DNA of 64,000 nt from Ordospora colligata OC4. Its lineage: Eukaryota > Microsporidia > Ordosporidae. Where the stretch lies: NCBI RefSeq assembly GCF_000803265.1, contig NW_014575400.1:147631-211630 (forward strand). Reading direction: 5' to 3'. A program made the translations under genes and the position numbers. Within the stretch, counting starts at the first letter, position 1, and each line of letters starts with the position of its first letter. Shown here one piece after another: positions 44,254-52,403 of the stretch. Below the pieces are notes generated by a model. That model ran no database searches, was not told the origin of the DNA, and saw nothing but the letters and a program-made list of their open reading frames with translations.

Positions 44254-44964
44254 TTAAATATATGATTCCATTTTTTTATCTATGCTTTGCATTATTTTCT
44301 TTACATTGAGTCTGAATCTGGACTTCTTCAGTGTAAATATCAAGTTTTTTGCCTTTTTTAATGCAGTATTGACAATAGAATATCTTTTCTTGCATTCACC
44401 TTGCATAATTGTTTTGATCGGTATCCACCTTATTTCATCAATTTCTTTCTTTGTCTGTGTTTTAAATGGATAGCTTGTTTTTACATTGAATACGAAGTAG
44501 AAGGTAATCTTTTCGAAGATGAAGATTGGCAAGTTGCATATTTTACTACCTGCATCGTATCCTATCTCCTCATAAACCTCTCTGGTGGCACAGTCAATGC
44601 CATTCTCATTCATGCATTTCTTGCCTTTTGGAAACGAATAGTTTTTCAGCTTTTTCTTTTCCTTAACGACAAGGACATGCGTCATGCTAGGATCGAGTAA
44701 TATTGCTCCAAACACTTTCACTGACTGTCTGTATTTTATGAATGCCTTTAGAGACTCATCGACATTTGTCTCAATTCCAACATGCGCAAGAAGCTGCTTG
44801 CTGAACTCTACAAACGAAATGCTTGTGATGTTGTATACGTCTATTATAAACCAATGCGCCTCTTCCAGAATGAAGAAGAGACGCTCTGCAGAGTTTATTT
44901 CGTCACTTTGCAGGCACATCAGAAATCTTGAAGCCACACTATTCAGGATATTATTCTTGATCAT
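44254..44964 (-). CDS. DCP2: mRNA decapping enzyme Dcp2
   Basis: A 236-aa Nudix hydrolase removing the mRNA 5' cap. The N-terminal regulatory helices (LQSDEINSAERLFFILEEAHWFIIDVY) match the Dcp2 box-A-preceding domain. The Nudix signature is exact: G, five residues, E, seven residues, REVYEEIGY, beginning at GKKCMNE. WIPIKTIM represents box B. It lacks the long disordered C-terminus of yeast Dcp2. The open frame begins at a TTG; the first ATG is at 44964, with CCC upstream on the minus strand. Convergent with the SNARE gene over a 139-bp AT-rich spacer. Confidence 0.93.
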   Translation of the reverse strand: MIKNNILNSVASRFLMCLQSDEINSAERLFFILEEAHWFIIDVYNITSISFVEFSKQLLAHVGIETNVDESLKAFIKYRQSVKVFGAILLDPSMTHVLVVKEKKKLKNYSFPKGKKCMNENGIDCATREVYEEIGYDAGSKICNLPIFIFEKITFYFVFNVKTSYPFKTQTKKEIDEIRWIPIKTIMQGECKKRYSIVNTALKKAKNLIFTLKKSRFRLNVKKIMQSIDKKMESYI

Positions 44965-45084
44965 TGGCAATCAATAAGGGTATGCATGAACTTGTGTTGT
45001 TTCATGCATGAATAAACGATTAGATAGAAAATACCTGATGCATGAAGATTGAGGTTGATTTATGACAACAAAAACAAGCCCTCA

Positions 45085-46356
45085 ATGAGTGAGGAAGATC
45101 AAGGGCAGAATAATCAGGATTCGGCCACTATAAACCTGAAGAGGCGTAGAAGGGTGAAGGAGAGTAAGGCAGCATCTAAACCACCACAAGTGTATCCACT
45201 GACAAAATGTAAACTGAGGTACATGAAGTTAAGTAAGATGGCACATTTGTTGTCACTTGAAGACAACATACTGAGCTTGTGCGAGATGGACAAGTCGTCT
45301 GAGGGAGTAAGCGGCCAGAAGCAGATGGTTGAGCAATTGAGAGGAAGTCCATTGTCTGTTGGGACGCTAGAAGAGTTTGTTGATGATCATCATGCAATTA
45401 TCACTACAGGTGTTGGACTAGAGTATTATGTTAACATAATGTCTTTTGTGGATAAGGATCTTCTTGAGCCGGGATGCACGATTTTGCTGAACCATAAGGA
45501 CAACAGTGTTGTGGGGGTACTTGAGAGAGAGATGGATCCGATGGTGAATGTTATGAAACTGGAGAAGGCACCTTCTGAGACATATGCAGACATTGGTGGG
45601 CTTGAGGAGCAGATACAGGAGATAAAGGAAAGTGTGGAGCTTCCACTGACGAATCCCGAGCTTTATCAGGAAATGGGGATACGGCCACCGAAGGGAGTGA
45701 TACTATATGGACTCCCAGGCACTGGAAAGACACTTTTGGCAAAGGCTGTTGCAAACCAGACTTCAGCAACGTTTCTTAGGGTTGTAGGCACAGAGCTGAT
45801 TCAAGAGTATCTAGGAGAAGGACCAAAGCTTGTGAGGGAGTTGTTCAGGGTTGCTGATATGCATGCGCCATCGATTATTTTTATTGATGAAATAGATGCA
45901 ATTGGAGGAAGGCGGTACAACACATCATCTGGAGGAAGAAGAGAAGTGCAAAGGACAATGTTAGAGCTGCTGAATCAACTAGATGGGTTTGACACGAGAA
46001 ACGACATCAAGGTGATTATGGCCACGAACAAGATAGATGCGCTTGATCCTGCCTTGATCAGACCAGGGAGAATTGATAGAAAGATTGAATTTGGAATGCC
46101 AGATGCAGCAACTAAGAAGAAGATATTTGGCATACACACCTCTAGGATGACTCTGGATGAGAATGTGAGTATTGAGTCTTTGATAACCAGCAAGGAGGAT
46201 CTAAGCGGGGCGGATATAAAGGCTATTTGTACAGAAGCAGGAATGATCGCGCTAAGGGAGAGAAGAAAGATGGTGACGATGAAAGATTTTATTACAGCAA
46301 GGGAGAAGGTGTTTTCATCCAAGCAAAAGGCAACATCTGCAGGGCTTTACTCTTAA
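45085..46356 (+). CDS. RPT2: 26S proteasome regulatory ATPase subunit Rpt2
   Basis: A 423-aa AAA ATPase of the 19S base ring. Near-universal Rpt2 blocks are [55 protein letters not shown], Walker A GLPGTGKT, Walker [10 protein letters not shown] and [11 protein letters not shown]. The C-terminus is GLYS, a variant of the HbYX-like gate-opening end GLYL. Odd: the Walker A has Leu where almost all proteasomal ATPases have Pro (GPPGTGKT). The start at the 13th codon of the open frame is chosen because CCC lies directly upstream of 45085. Confidence 0.97.
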   Translation: MSEEDQGQNNQDSATINLKRRRRVKESKAASKPPQVYPLTKCKLRYMKLSKMAHLLSLEDNILSLCEMDKSSEGVSGQKQMVEQLRGSPLSVGTLEEFVDDHHAIITTGVGLEYYVNIMSFVDKDLLEPGCTILLNHKDNSVVGVLEREMDPMVNVMKLEKAPSETYADIGGLEEQIQEIKESVELPLTNPELYQEMGIRPPKGVILYGLPGTGKTLLAKAVANQTSATFLRVVGTELIQEYLGEGPKLVRELFRVADMHAPSIIFIDEIDAIGGRRYNTSSGGRREVQRTMLELLNQLDGFDTRNDIKVIMATNKIDALDPALIRPGRIDRKIEFGMPDAATKKKIFGIHTSRMTLDENVSIESLITSKEDLSGADIKAICTEAGMIALRERRKMVTMKDFITAREKVFSSKQKATSAGLYS

Positions 46357-46469
46357 ATAAAGGCATTTTCGTTTTGTGACTATTATTAAGGATTTGAATA
46401 GATTAAGAGAATTGAAGTTTGAATTGATGTGATATGATTAAGTTAGATGGTATTTTATAGTATTATGAG

Positions 46470-46931
46470 TTATTTCTTTGTGAATCTATTTGATTTCATA
46501 CCTGATCCAATAAAGATATAATATGTTCCATCATGCTCTACCGAAAAGTTGTTTGTTCGTTTTATGAATGTTTTTACCAGGTTGTTTTTAAAGACGATCA
46601 CAAGTGAATTTACTCTTTCCTCAACAACTATTCCAGTTCTCCCATCCGAGATTTTTACCTTTGCACCGGTCAGCTCGGATGTGTATATCTTGTTTGCAAA
46701 CATTGCAGGATTTATTGTGCCTTTAAGCCTTGACAGATACTCTGTGAACATCTTGTTTATCCTTAAGAAGTCTGTATATTTGATTTTTGATCTTTCAATG
46801 CCTTTTATTGCTGGAAATGATTGCTTACATGCCTTTGAGAATTCTCTGTCTGCCAGGACAAAAGGGAACGATTCTGAGCGAATGGTTTCTTTTTTCAAGT
46901 GTGCGCCGTAGTGGCGCTCTATGTTGAACAT
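46470..46931 (-). CDS. POP4: RNase P/MRP protein subunit Pop4 (Rpp29)
   Basis: A 153-aa protein binding the RNA of RNase P and RNase MRP for tRNA 5' processing. The C-terminal half is the Rpp29 Sm-like barrel: LTGAKVKISDGRTGIVVEE, SLVIVFKNNLVKTFIK and NNFSVEHDGTYYIFIGS, matching 'Gaivevv.s....GitGiVl.Et..vf.i......k.ipK....F.ve..g..y.iyG'. The N-terminal 60 residues are basic and helical. Size fits a minimal Pop4. Convergent with RPT2 over 113 bp. Confidence 0.85.
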   Translation of the reverse strand: MFNIERHYGAHLKKETIRSESFPFVLADREFSKACKQSFPAIKGIERSKIKYTDFLRINKMFTEYLSRLKGTINPAMFANKIYTSELTGAKVKISDGRTGIVVEERVNSLVIVFKNNLVKTFIKRTNNFSVEHDGTYYIFIGSGMKSNRFTKK

Positions 46932-46973
46932 TTATGCCCTACTTTGAATTTTCGATATTAATGCAATGCAACT

Positions 46974-47270
46974 ATGGAAAAGAAGAACAGGGATCTTGCG
47001 AAAAAAAACACAGAGCTCAAGGAGAAGATATCGAAGATGACTGTAATGTATTCTGAATTGCTCAAGACGAACATTAAGCGCGAATATACAGAGTTCAGAA
47101 TTCGTAAGAAAGCTATTGGTCTCTTAGAAGACAGTATTGGCGTGGTAAATGATGTTGCAGAGAACCTGAGAGAGATAAAGGCAATGATCTTGAGGAAGGA
47201 TGCCTTAGAAGTTCTTGAGGACAAGTTGAATGCACAAGATGGAGTGAAGCCTAGGAAACTCTCAATGTGA
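46974..47270 (+). CDS. Small coiled-coil protein
   Basis: A 98-aa protein not recognised: an N-terminal coiled coil (MEKKNRDLAKKNTELKEKISK) and a second helix (IGLLEDSIGVVNDVAENLREIKAMIL), with a basic end. It lies 33 bp before the PheRS alpha start on the same strand and 42 bp from the POP4 start, divergent. It could be a small complex subunit (kinetochore, trafficking or prefoldin-like), but nothing specific is visible. Confidence 0.55.
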   Translation: MEKKNRDLAKKNTELKEKISKMTVMYSELLKTNIKREYTEFRIRKKAIGLLEDSIGVVNDVAENLREIKAMILRKDALEVLEDKLNAQDGVKPRKLSM

Positions 47271-47303
47271 TGAAGACATATTTTCAAGATGATTTTAAGC
47301 CCT

Positions 47304-48731
47304 ATGATTGAAAGAGTGGTGGAGACTGTGATTGAGAGGCTTAGAATTAGTGATGAGGTAAGGTCATCTGACATTGATGCGCCATATACCAGTATACATG
47401 GTGCATTTATCAGTCTTGAAAGTAAGGGAGTGTGTAATGTTCAGATGAATGAGAGTTTTGAGGAGGTGCTAACTAATGAGGGCGAGGAAGTTGAGAAGAA
47501 TGGAAGTGAGGAGTATTTGCTGTTTAAGTCGATTGGACAGGATGGAATAAGTCTTGAGGATCTCGAAAGGTACAAACTGGGGAAGATGAATGCATTTAAA
47601 AACAAATGGATTAGGAAGGAGGGAGACAGAGTGTTCAGGAATGTTGGTGATATTGAAGATGGAATAAGAAGGATGATTATTAGTTTGAAGAGTGGAAATG
47701 CTTCTGAAGAAGATCTGGAAACCTTGAGAAGGAGAAAACTTATTTACAAAAGAAAGAGCGTTGTGTTAATAGCAATCAAAGGGCCGATGTTTGAAGCAAG
47801 TAGCTATGTAACGGAACTAACCGCTGCGATGGTGCAGAGTGGTTCTTACAAAGACGCAATCTTCAAAAACTACAACTTTGATACTCGAGGAAATATCCCG
47901 CAGTCTGGATCGCTGCATCCTCTGATGAAGATGAGGGATGAATTCAAGAGAATATTCGTAGGAATGGGATTTAGCGAGATGTGTACCAGTCAATATGTTG
48001 AGTCATCATTCTGGAACTTTGATGCATTATTCCAACCTCAGGATCATCCATCAAGAGATGCGCATGATACTTTTTTTGTTAAAAATCCTGAGATAAGCAC
48101 GGAATTCCCTGCAGAATACCTGAAGGAAGTATCTGAAACACACTGTGGAGGAAAGTATGATTCACTGGGACATAGAAATGCATGGAGCATTTCAGAGGCA
48201 CAAAAGAATATCCTAAGAACACATACAACATCTGTGAGTGCTAGAAAGTTGTATGAGTTAGGAAAGAGCGGATTTGTGCCCACAAAGCTGTTTTCTATTG
48301 ACAAGGTGTTTCGAAATGAAAGTGTAGATGCAACGCACCTTGCAGAATTTCATCAGGTTGAAGGATTAATTGTTGACAAGGGACTGACCATAGGACATCT
48401 TATGGGTGTTTTACAGGAGTTTTTTGGTAGACTTGGTATGGAAGACATCAAGTTCAAGCCTGCATTTAATCCATATACTGAGCCATCTATGGAGGTGTTT
48501 GGGTATCATAAGGAGCTTGGTAGGTGGATAGAGATAGGAAATTCAGGGGTTTTCAGACCTGAGATGTTACGCCCGATGGGATTTGATGCAGATGTGAGTG
48601 TGATTGCATGGGGACTCTCTCTTGAAAGACCGGCAATGATTAAGTATGGATTGAAGAATATCCGCGATCTTGTTGGACATAAGGTTGATATCGAGTTTTC
48701 TAGAAGAAGCGAAATATGTTTTTTTGATTAA
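47304..48731 (+). CDS. FRS2: Phenylalanyl-tRNA synthetase alpha subunit
   Basis: A 475-aa subunit of the eukaryotic/archaeal-type cytosolic PheRS. The N-terminal winged-helix DNA-binding-like region is followed by the class II core: [88 protein letters not shown] and [20 protein letters not shown]. All are diagnostic. CCC is adjacent to the ATG at 47304, which is preferred over the in-frame ATG five codons earlier. Complete. Confidence 0.96.
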   Translation: MIERVVETVIERLRISDEVRSSDIDAPYTSIHGAFISLESKGVCNVQMNESFEEVLTNEGEEVEKNGSEEYLLFKSIGQDGISLEDLERYKLGKMNAFKNKWIRKEGDRVFRNVGDIEDGIRRMIISLKSGNASEEDLETLRRRKLIYKRKSVVLIAIKGPMFEASSYVTELTAAMVQSGSYKDAIFKNYNFDTRGNIPQSGSLHPLMKMRDEFKRIFVGMGFSEMCTSQYVESSFWNFDALFQPQDHPSRDAHDTFFVKNPEISTEFPAEYLKEVSETHCGGKYDSLGHRNAWSISEAQKNILRTHTTSVSARKLYELGKSGFVPTKLFSIDKVFRNESVDATHLAEFHQVEGLIVDKGLTIGHLMGVLQEFFGRLGMEDIKFKPAFNPYTEPSMEVFGYHKELGRWIEIGNSGVFRPEMLRPMGFDADVSVIAWGLSLERPAMIKYGLKNIRDLVGHKVDIEFSRRSEICFFD

Positions 48732-48759
48732 AGGATGTTCTGAATATGATTTATCCCTA

Positions 48760-51606
48760 ATGTTTTATATCAGCAAGACTGTGGTGCCTGGAGATTTTTG
48801 TGTAAAGATTTTGTGCAATCGGTTTGGAGTTTATCTGATACAAGCATCATCAGTTGTTAAGTATATTATTATAGATGGAAGAACAGTTTATGCCAAGAGG
48901 ATTGATTTTTTTGATGTTGTTAAATCTGCAGTGGCTTTTGAGAATAGCATTGTGGTTGTTTTTAACGGATATATACGACAACTGGATGGGAATCTTGATG
49001 AGAGGAGCGTGCATGTGTTTGGAAGAAGTGATATTGATTATAGGAATCCAGGTTCATATGTGGCATGTGCAAAACAAAGTATTTGCATTGTATCGTTTTT
49101 TGGGCATATGGTGCTTTATGGGATTAAGGAAGGATTGCTTGCTGAACCGATGAAGTATAGAATGGGGCAATGTGCAGCTGTAGTCCTAGACTTTAAGGCA
49201 ATTGATAGTAATGACAGATATGCCTCTCTTGAAAAAAGTTGTAATGGAACGATAGTTAAAGTATATGAGTATGATTGTTTTTCAAGAACAATCAAGGTGT
49301 TGACTGAGCATATAGTGGATGATGCTGGATATATGATTGTCCCGTTGCATGGCATGATATTTGCAGTGTTTTCAAGTACAAGTGTTTTTATTTTCAGGAG
49401 CATTTATAAAGTGGAAAGGTACGATATTTTGGAATTACTTAGACTATCTGGAATTCCTGATCTAAATTTATTGGTGGGTAGTGTTTTTACATGTAATGCA
49501 ATTGATCCTGATGGAATTGATGGATTGGCTGTGGTTGTGAATGAATATGGCCATGTTTTTGAGGTCAGAGTTACAGAGTGTATAGAGCTGCATTATGCAA
49601 CCAAAATATGTGTGTGTAAAGATATAGCGATTGATCATTACGGTCATCTTGTTTGTTTAGCACATGATTTTATCAATCAAGTATATTTTGTTAAGAGAGA
49701 AGAAGGAAGCATAAGCATTATGCATGCAGATGATATTAGTAGCAGTATGATCTGTAGAAGTGCGTATATTATGCATGATGGATTACATCATGTTTATGTG
49801 TGTAACAGAACAAACGTAGGAGAGATTGTTGAGGCATTATCGATTGATTTTGTTTGTAAAGCTAGAATTATTGAAGACTCTAGCCATGAAGTTAATGTAA
49901 AGGAAGATTGTGAGAATAATGTAGTTAAAGATGTATTTTCATCTGGAGATGTGATTTGCGTATGTTATAACAATAAGATTTGCAACATCAAGATGAACAA
50001 AACACAATTTGAGAAGCAATATGAACTTGATTGTGATAATGAAGTAGTTGGATATTTCAGAACCAGGAGCCATGATGTTTATCTAATGAAAGAATCGATG
50101 ATACTACGTGATTTGATAATAGATGATAAATATGCAAAAGAACCTGAAATATATGTGAAGGAAGTAAATTATGAGTATTTCTGTGGATCGTCTGAATATG
50201 TTATTTTTGGAAGCAATAGTAAGATATTGCTGTTTGAAGGATCTGTTATGGAGTGCATTGAGATTGGAGTGGTTGTTAAAGGATTGGAGATGCATGAGAA
50301 TTATTTATTTGTTGTAACTGGACGACATGTTATACGTGTGTATAATATTTCAGAGAGAAGGTTTGTGTTTATTCAACTGCTTTTTGAGGATATTGAGTAT
50401 GTGATGGCATTTGAAGGCTATTTGTATGTAGTTGGATATTCAATGCACAAGTTCAAAATTAATACGGATGGATCTCTTGGATTTCCTAGCAGAATGAAGC
50501 ATAATGGAAAGGCGATTGGAAGAAAGGGTAGAATTATGATACTTGAGAATGGTTGCATAGATGTTAGATGTCAAAGAGTGATCGGAGTTGATGGGAGAAA
50601 GAGTGTGTTTGTGGATGGAAAAGTGATAGTAGGAGAAGGAGTATGGCTGAGTGTTTATGATTACAATGAGAATCGAAGGATTATGATTGATTGCATAACT
50701 CATGTAGATGGAGAATGCAAGATACTGATGGATGGGATTGGATATGCAGAAAATGTGAATTTCAGGTTCAGTATTAAGAAGTTTGATGGAAGCAAGATAC
50801 TTGAAGGAGCTGGAGCAGTCATTGATGCAGCGTTATGTGGAGAATACTGTGTTGTTGCAGTAAATGATTCTGAAAAATGTATTAATGAATCTGAAGAAGG
50901 ATACCTTTTGAATGTATATAAACAGGATTCATTGATATATGGATTTAGAATTGATTATGCACCAAGTGTTCTGAGAATAGATAAATGTAGAGTATACTGT
51001 ACATCATCTAATGTGATACATTGCTATGAGGTTGGAATTAGGACACTTCTGAAAAAGTTCCGAATTGAGTTTCCATCGAAGATTAACTGTTTATGCACGG
51101 ATGATTCAAGGGTTTTTGTTGGTACGGAGAAGGATTCGGTGTTTGTCTTGAAGAATGGAAATATAGAGTATAAAGATGATGTTTCTCGATTCATAGTGTC
51201 GCTGGCAAAGTTTGATAAAGACAAACTGATTGTTGGTGAAATGACTGGTGAAATGATGATTATGAAGTTATTCGAAAATCATGCATTAGTGGTTGCATCG
51301 ATATTTGTGAATGACATACCGATCATGTTTATACCTGGAGAGTATGTACTTGCAGTGTGTCTGAGTGGAAAGGTGATTGAGATACAGGAAGTAGACAAGG
51401 AGTTGTTTGGCTTTTTGCAGAAGGTAGAAGATCAAATTTCGGTGCTTTCTGAAAAATCTTTTTTTGAAGCATTTAATAAAACAAGATTTGTTGATGCAGA
51501 CTATCTGAAGCAGGTTTATGATATGAATGATAAGGGAATGTGTGATATTTACAAGAACAGAGAGTTTGATGTAGAACGAGCTTTTGATGTAATTAGTAGA
51601 TTCTAG
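48760..51606 (+). CDS. CPSF-A/DDB1/SF3b130 family beta-propeller protein
   Basis: A 948-aa protein composed of repeated beta-strand units, as in three-propeller DDB1-like proteins. Early family signatures: an N-terminal YISKTVVPGDFCVKILCNRF, 'YRNPGSYVACAKQSICIVSFFGHMVLYGI' spaced like the 'GR......i..iDp..r.i.l..Ydg....i' block, AIDPDGIDGLAVVVNEYGHVFEV like the 'DP.G..yllgd..G.lf.l' block, and a helical end (FLQKVEDQISVLSEKSFFEAF). SF3b130/Rse1 in the U2 snRNP, Cft1 in 3' processing, or DDB1 all fit; splicing is plausible because the genome has introns. The frame starts 30 codons earlier inside FRS2, but CCC marks 48760. Confidence 0.6.
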   Translation: MFYISKTVVPGDFCVKILCNRFGVYLIQASSVVKYIIIDGRTVYAKRIDFFDVVKSAVAFENSIVVVFNGYIRQLDGNLDERSVHVFGRSDIDYRNPGSYVACAKQSICIVSFFGHMVLYGIKEGLLAEPMKYRMGQCAAVVLDFKAIDSNDRYASLEKSCNGTIVKVYEYDCFSRTIKVLTEHIVDDAGYMIVPLHGMIFAVFSSTSVFIFRSIYKVERYDILELLRLSGIPDLNLLVGSVFTCNAIDPDGIDGLAVVVNEYGHVFEVRVTECIELHYATKICVCKDIAIDHYGHLVCLAHDFINQVYFVKREEGSISIMHADDISSSMICRSAYIMHDGLHHVYVCNRTNVGEIVEALSIDFVCKARIIEDSSHEVNVKEDCENNVVKDVFSSGDVICVCYNNKICNIKMNKTQFEKQYELDCDNEVVGYFRTRSHDVYLMKESMILRDLIIDDKYAKEPEIYVKEVNYEYFCGSSEYVIFGSNSKILLFEGSVMECIEIGVVVKGLEMHENYLFVVTGRHVIRVYNISERRFVFIQLLFEDIEYVMAFEGYLYVVGYSMHKFKINTDGSLGFPSRMKHNGKAIGRKGRIMILENGCIDVRCQRVIGVDGRKSVFVDGKVIVGEGVWLSVYDYNENRRIMIDCITHVDGECKILMDGIGYAENVNFRFSIKKFDGSKILEGAGAVIDAALCGEYCVVAVNDSEKCINESEEGYLLNVYKQDSLIYGFRIDYAPSVLRIDKCRVYCTSSNVIHCYEVGIRTLLKKFRIEFPSKINCLCTDDSRVFVGTEKDSVFVLKNGNIEYKDDVSRFIVSLAKFDKDKLIVGEMTGEMMIMKLFENHALVVASIFVNDIPIMFIPGEYVLAVCLSGKVIEIQEVDKELFGFLQKVEDQISVLSEKSFFEAFNKTRFVDADYLKQVYDMNDKGMCDIYKNREFDVERAFDVISRF

Positions 51607-51640
51607 TTTGAATAACTGCAGACTTGGATCAAACCCTATC

Positions 51641-52189
51641 ATGTATAAGATAGAGCCACTGCTTCCGAGTGATGCATTTTCATTGGATGTAATAAATCTG
51701 GACTATAGTACAGAGAGTTTTCCATTAAGTTATTACTTGTATTACATCATAAACCATACGGAAGATTGCATGGCAGTTGTTTCTCCTGTAGAAAGAAAGC
51801 GTTCGTTTTATTGTCTTAGAGATGTCTATGGAATTTTGATGGGAAGGCTGGAAGAGAAGGACAATGTTATATGTGCGCATATTTCTGTATTGAGTGTGCA
51901 ATTTCGAAAAAGAAGGAATGGATTTGCAAGGCTCTGCATGGATATACTAGAAAACAATGCAAATATATACAAGGCATATTTTATGGACCTGTATGTTAGA
52001 TGTACCAATGCATGTGCAATCGATTTCTATAAGAAATTAGGATATACTGTTTACAGACGAGTGCTTGATTACTATCATGATACAAATGGTTATGAGGATG
52101 CGTTAGACATGAGAAAGTCTCTAAAACTTGATCCTGAAAACAAATTTATGCAAAAGGGCTCGGACATACATGCCTCAAAATTGAATTGA
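51641..52189 (+). CDS. NAT3: N-terminal acetyltransferase NatB catalytic subunit
   Basis: A 182-aa GNAT enzyme (Naa20) acetylating proteins beginning Met-Asp/Glu/Asn/Gln co-translationally. The family pattern is followed closely: INLDYSTESFPLSYYLYYI, YGILMGRLEEKDN, HISVLSVQFRKRRNGFARLCM (acetyl-CoA binding loop), FMDLYVRCTNACAIDFYKKLGYTVYRRVLDYY and ALDMRKSL. CCC lies 4 bp upstream of the ATG at 51641, favouring it over one 11 codons upstream. Complete. A 214-bp spacer follows with a perfect hairpin-forming inverted repeat at 52347-52369. Confidence 0.95.
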   Translation: MYKIEPLLPSDAFSLDVINLDYSTESFPLSYYLYYIINHTEDCMAVVSPVERKRSFYCLRDVYGILMGRLEEKDNVICAHISVLSVQFRKRRNGFARLCMDILENNANIYKAYFMDLYVRCTNACAIDFYKKLGYTVYRRVLDYYHDTNGYEDALDMRKSLKLDPENKFMQKGSDIHASKLN

Positions 52190-52345
52190 TTGTACCAGGA
52201 TTATATTTGGTATGCCTGAAGATTAAGTTGTTCTACGCATGTGTTAATCTACACTTCTTATTGAAGGTTTATTTGTGCATGCGAACCTGAACCTTGTAGA
52301 AAGTCAATAAATGGCACTCAAAGCATTATTTAATCTCGAATCTTC

Positions 52346-52370
52346 TATGCTATGGCTGTTTAATAGCATA
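52346..52370. repeat. Small perfect inverted repeat
   Basis: TATGCTAT and ATAGCATA form an 8-bp stem with a 9-nt loop, between the convergent NAT3 and SPT6 genes. It may be a chance hairpin or lie near the 3' ends of both transcripts. Confidence 0.5.
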
Positions 52371-52403
52371 AGCAATGTCTGAGTAATTGCTTAATGGCTT
52401 GGC

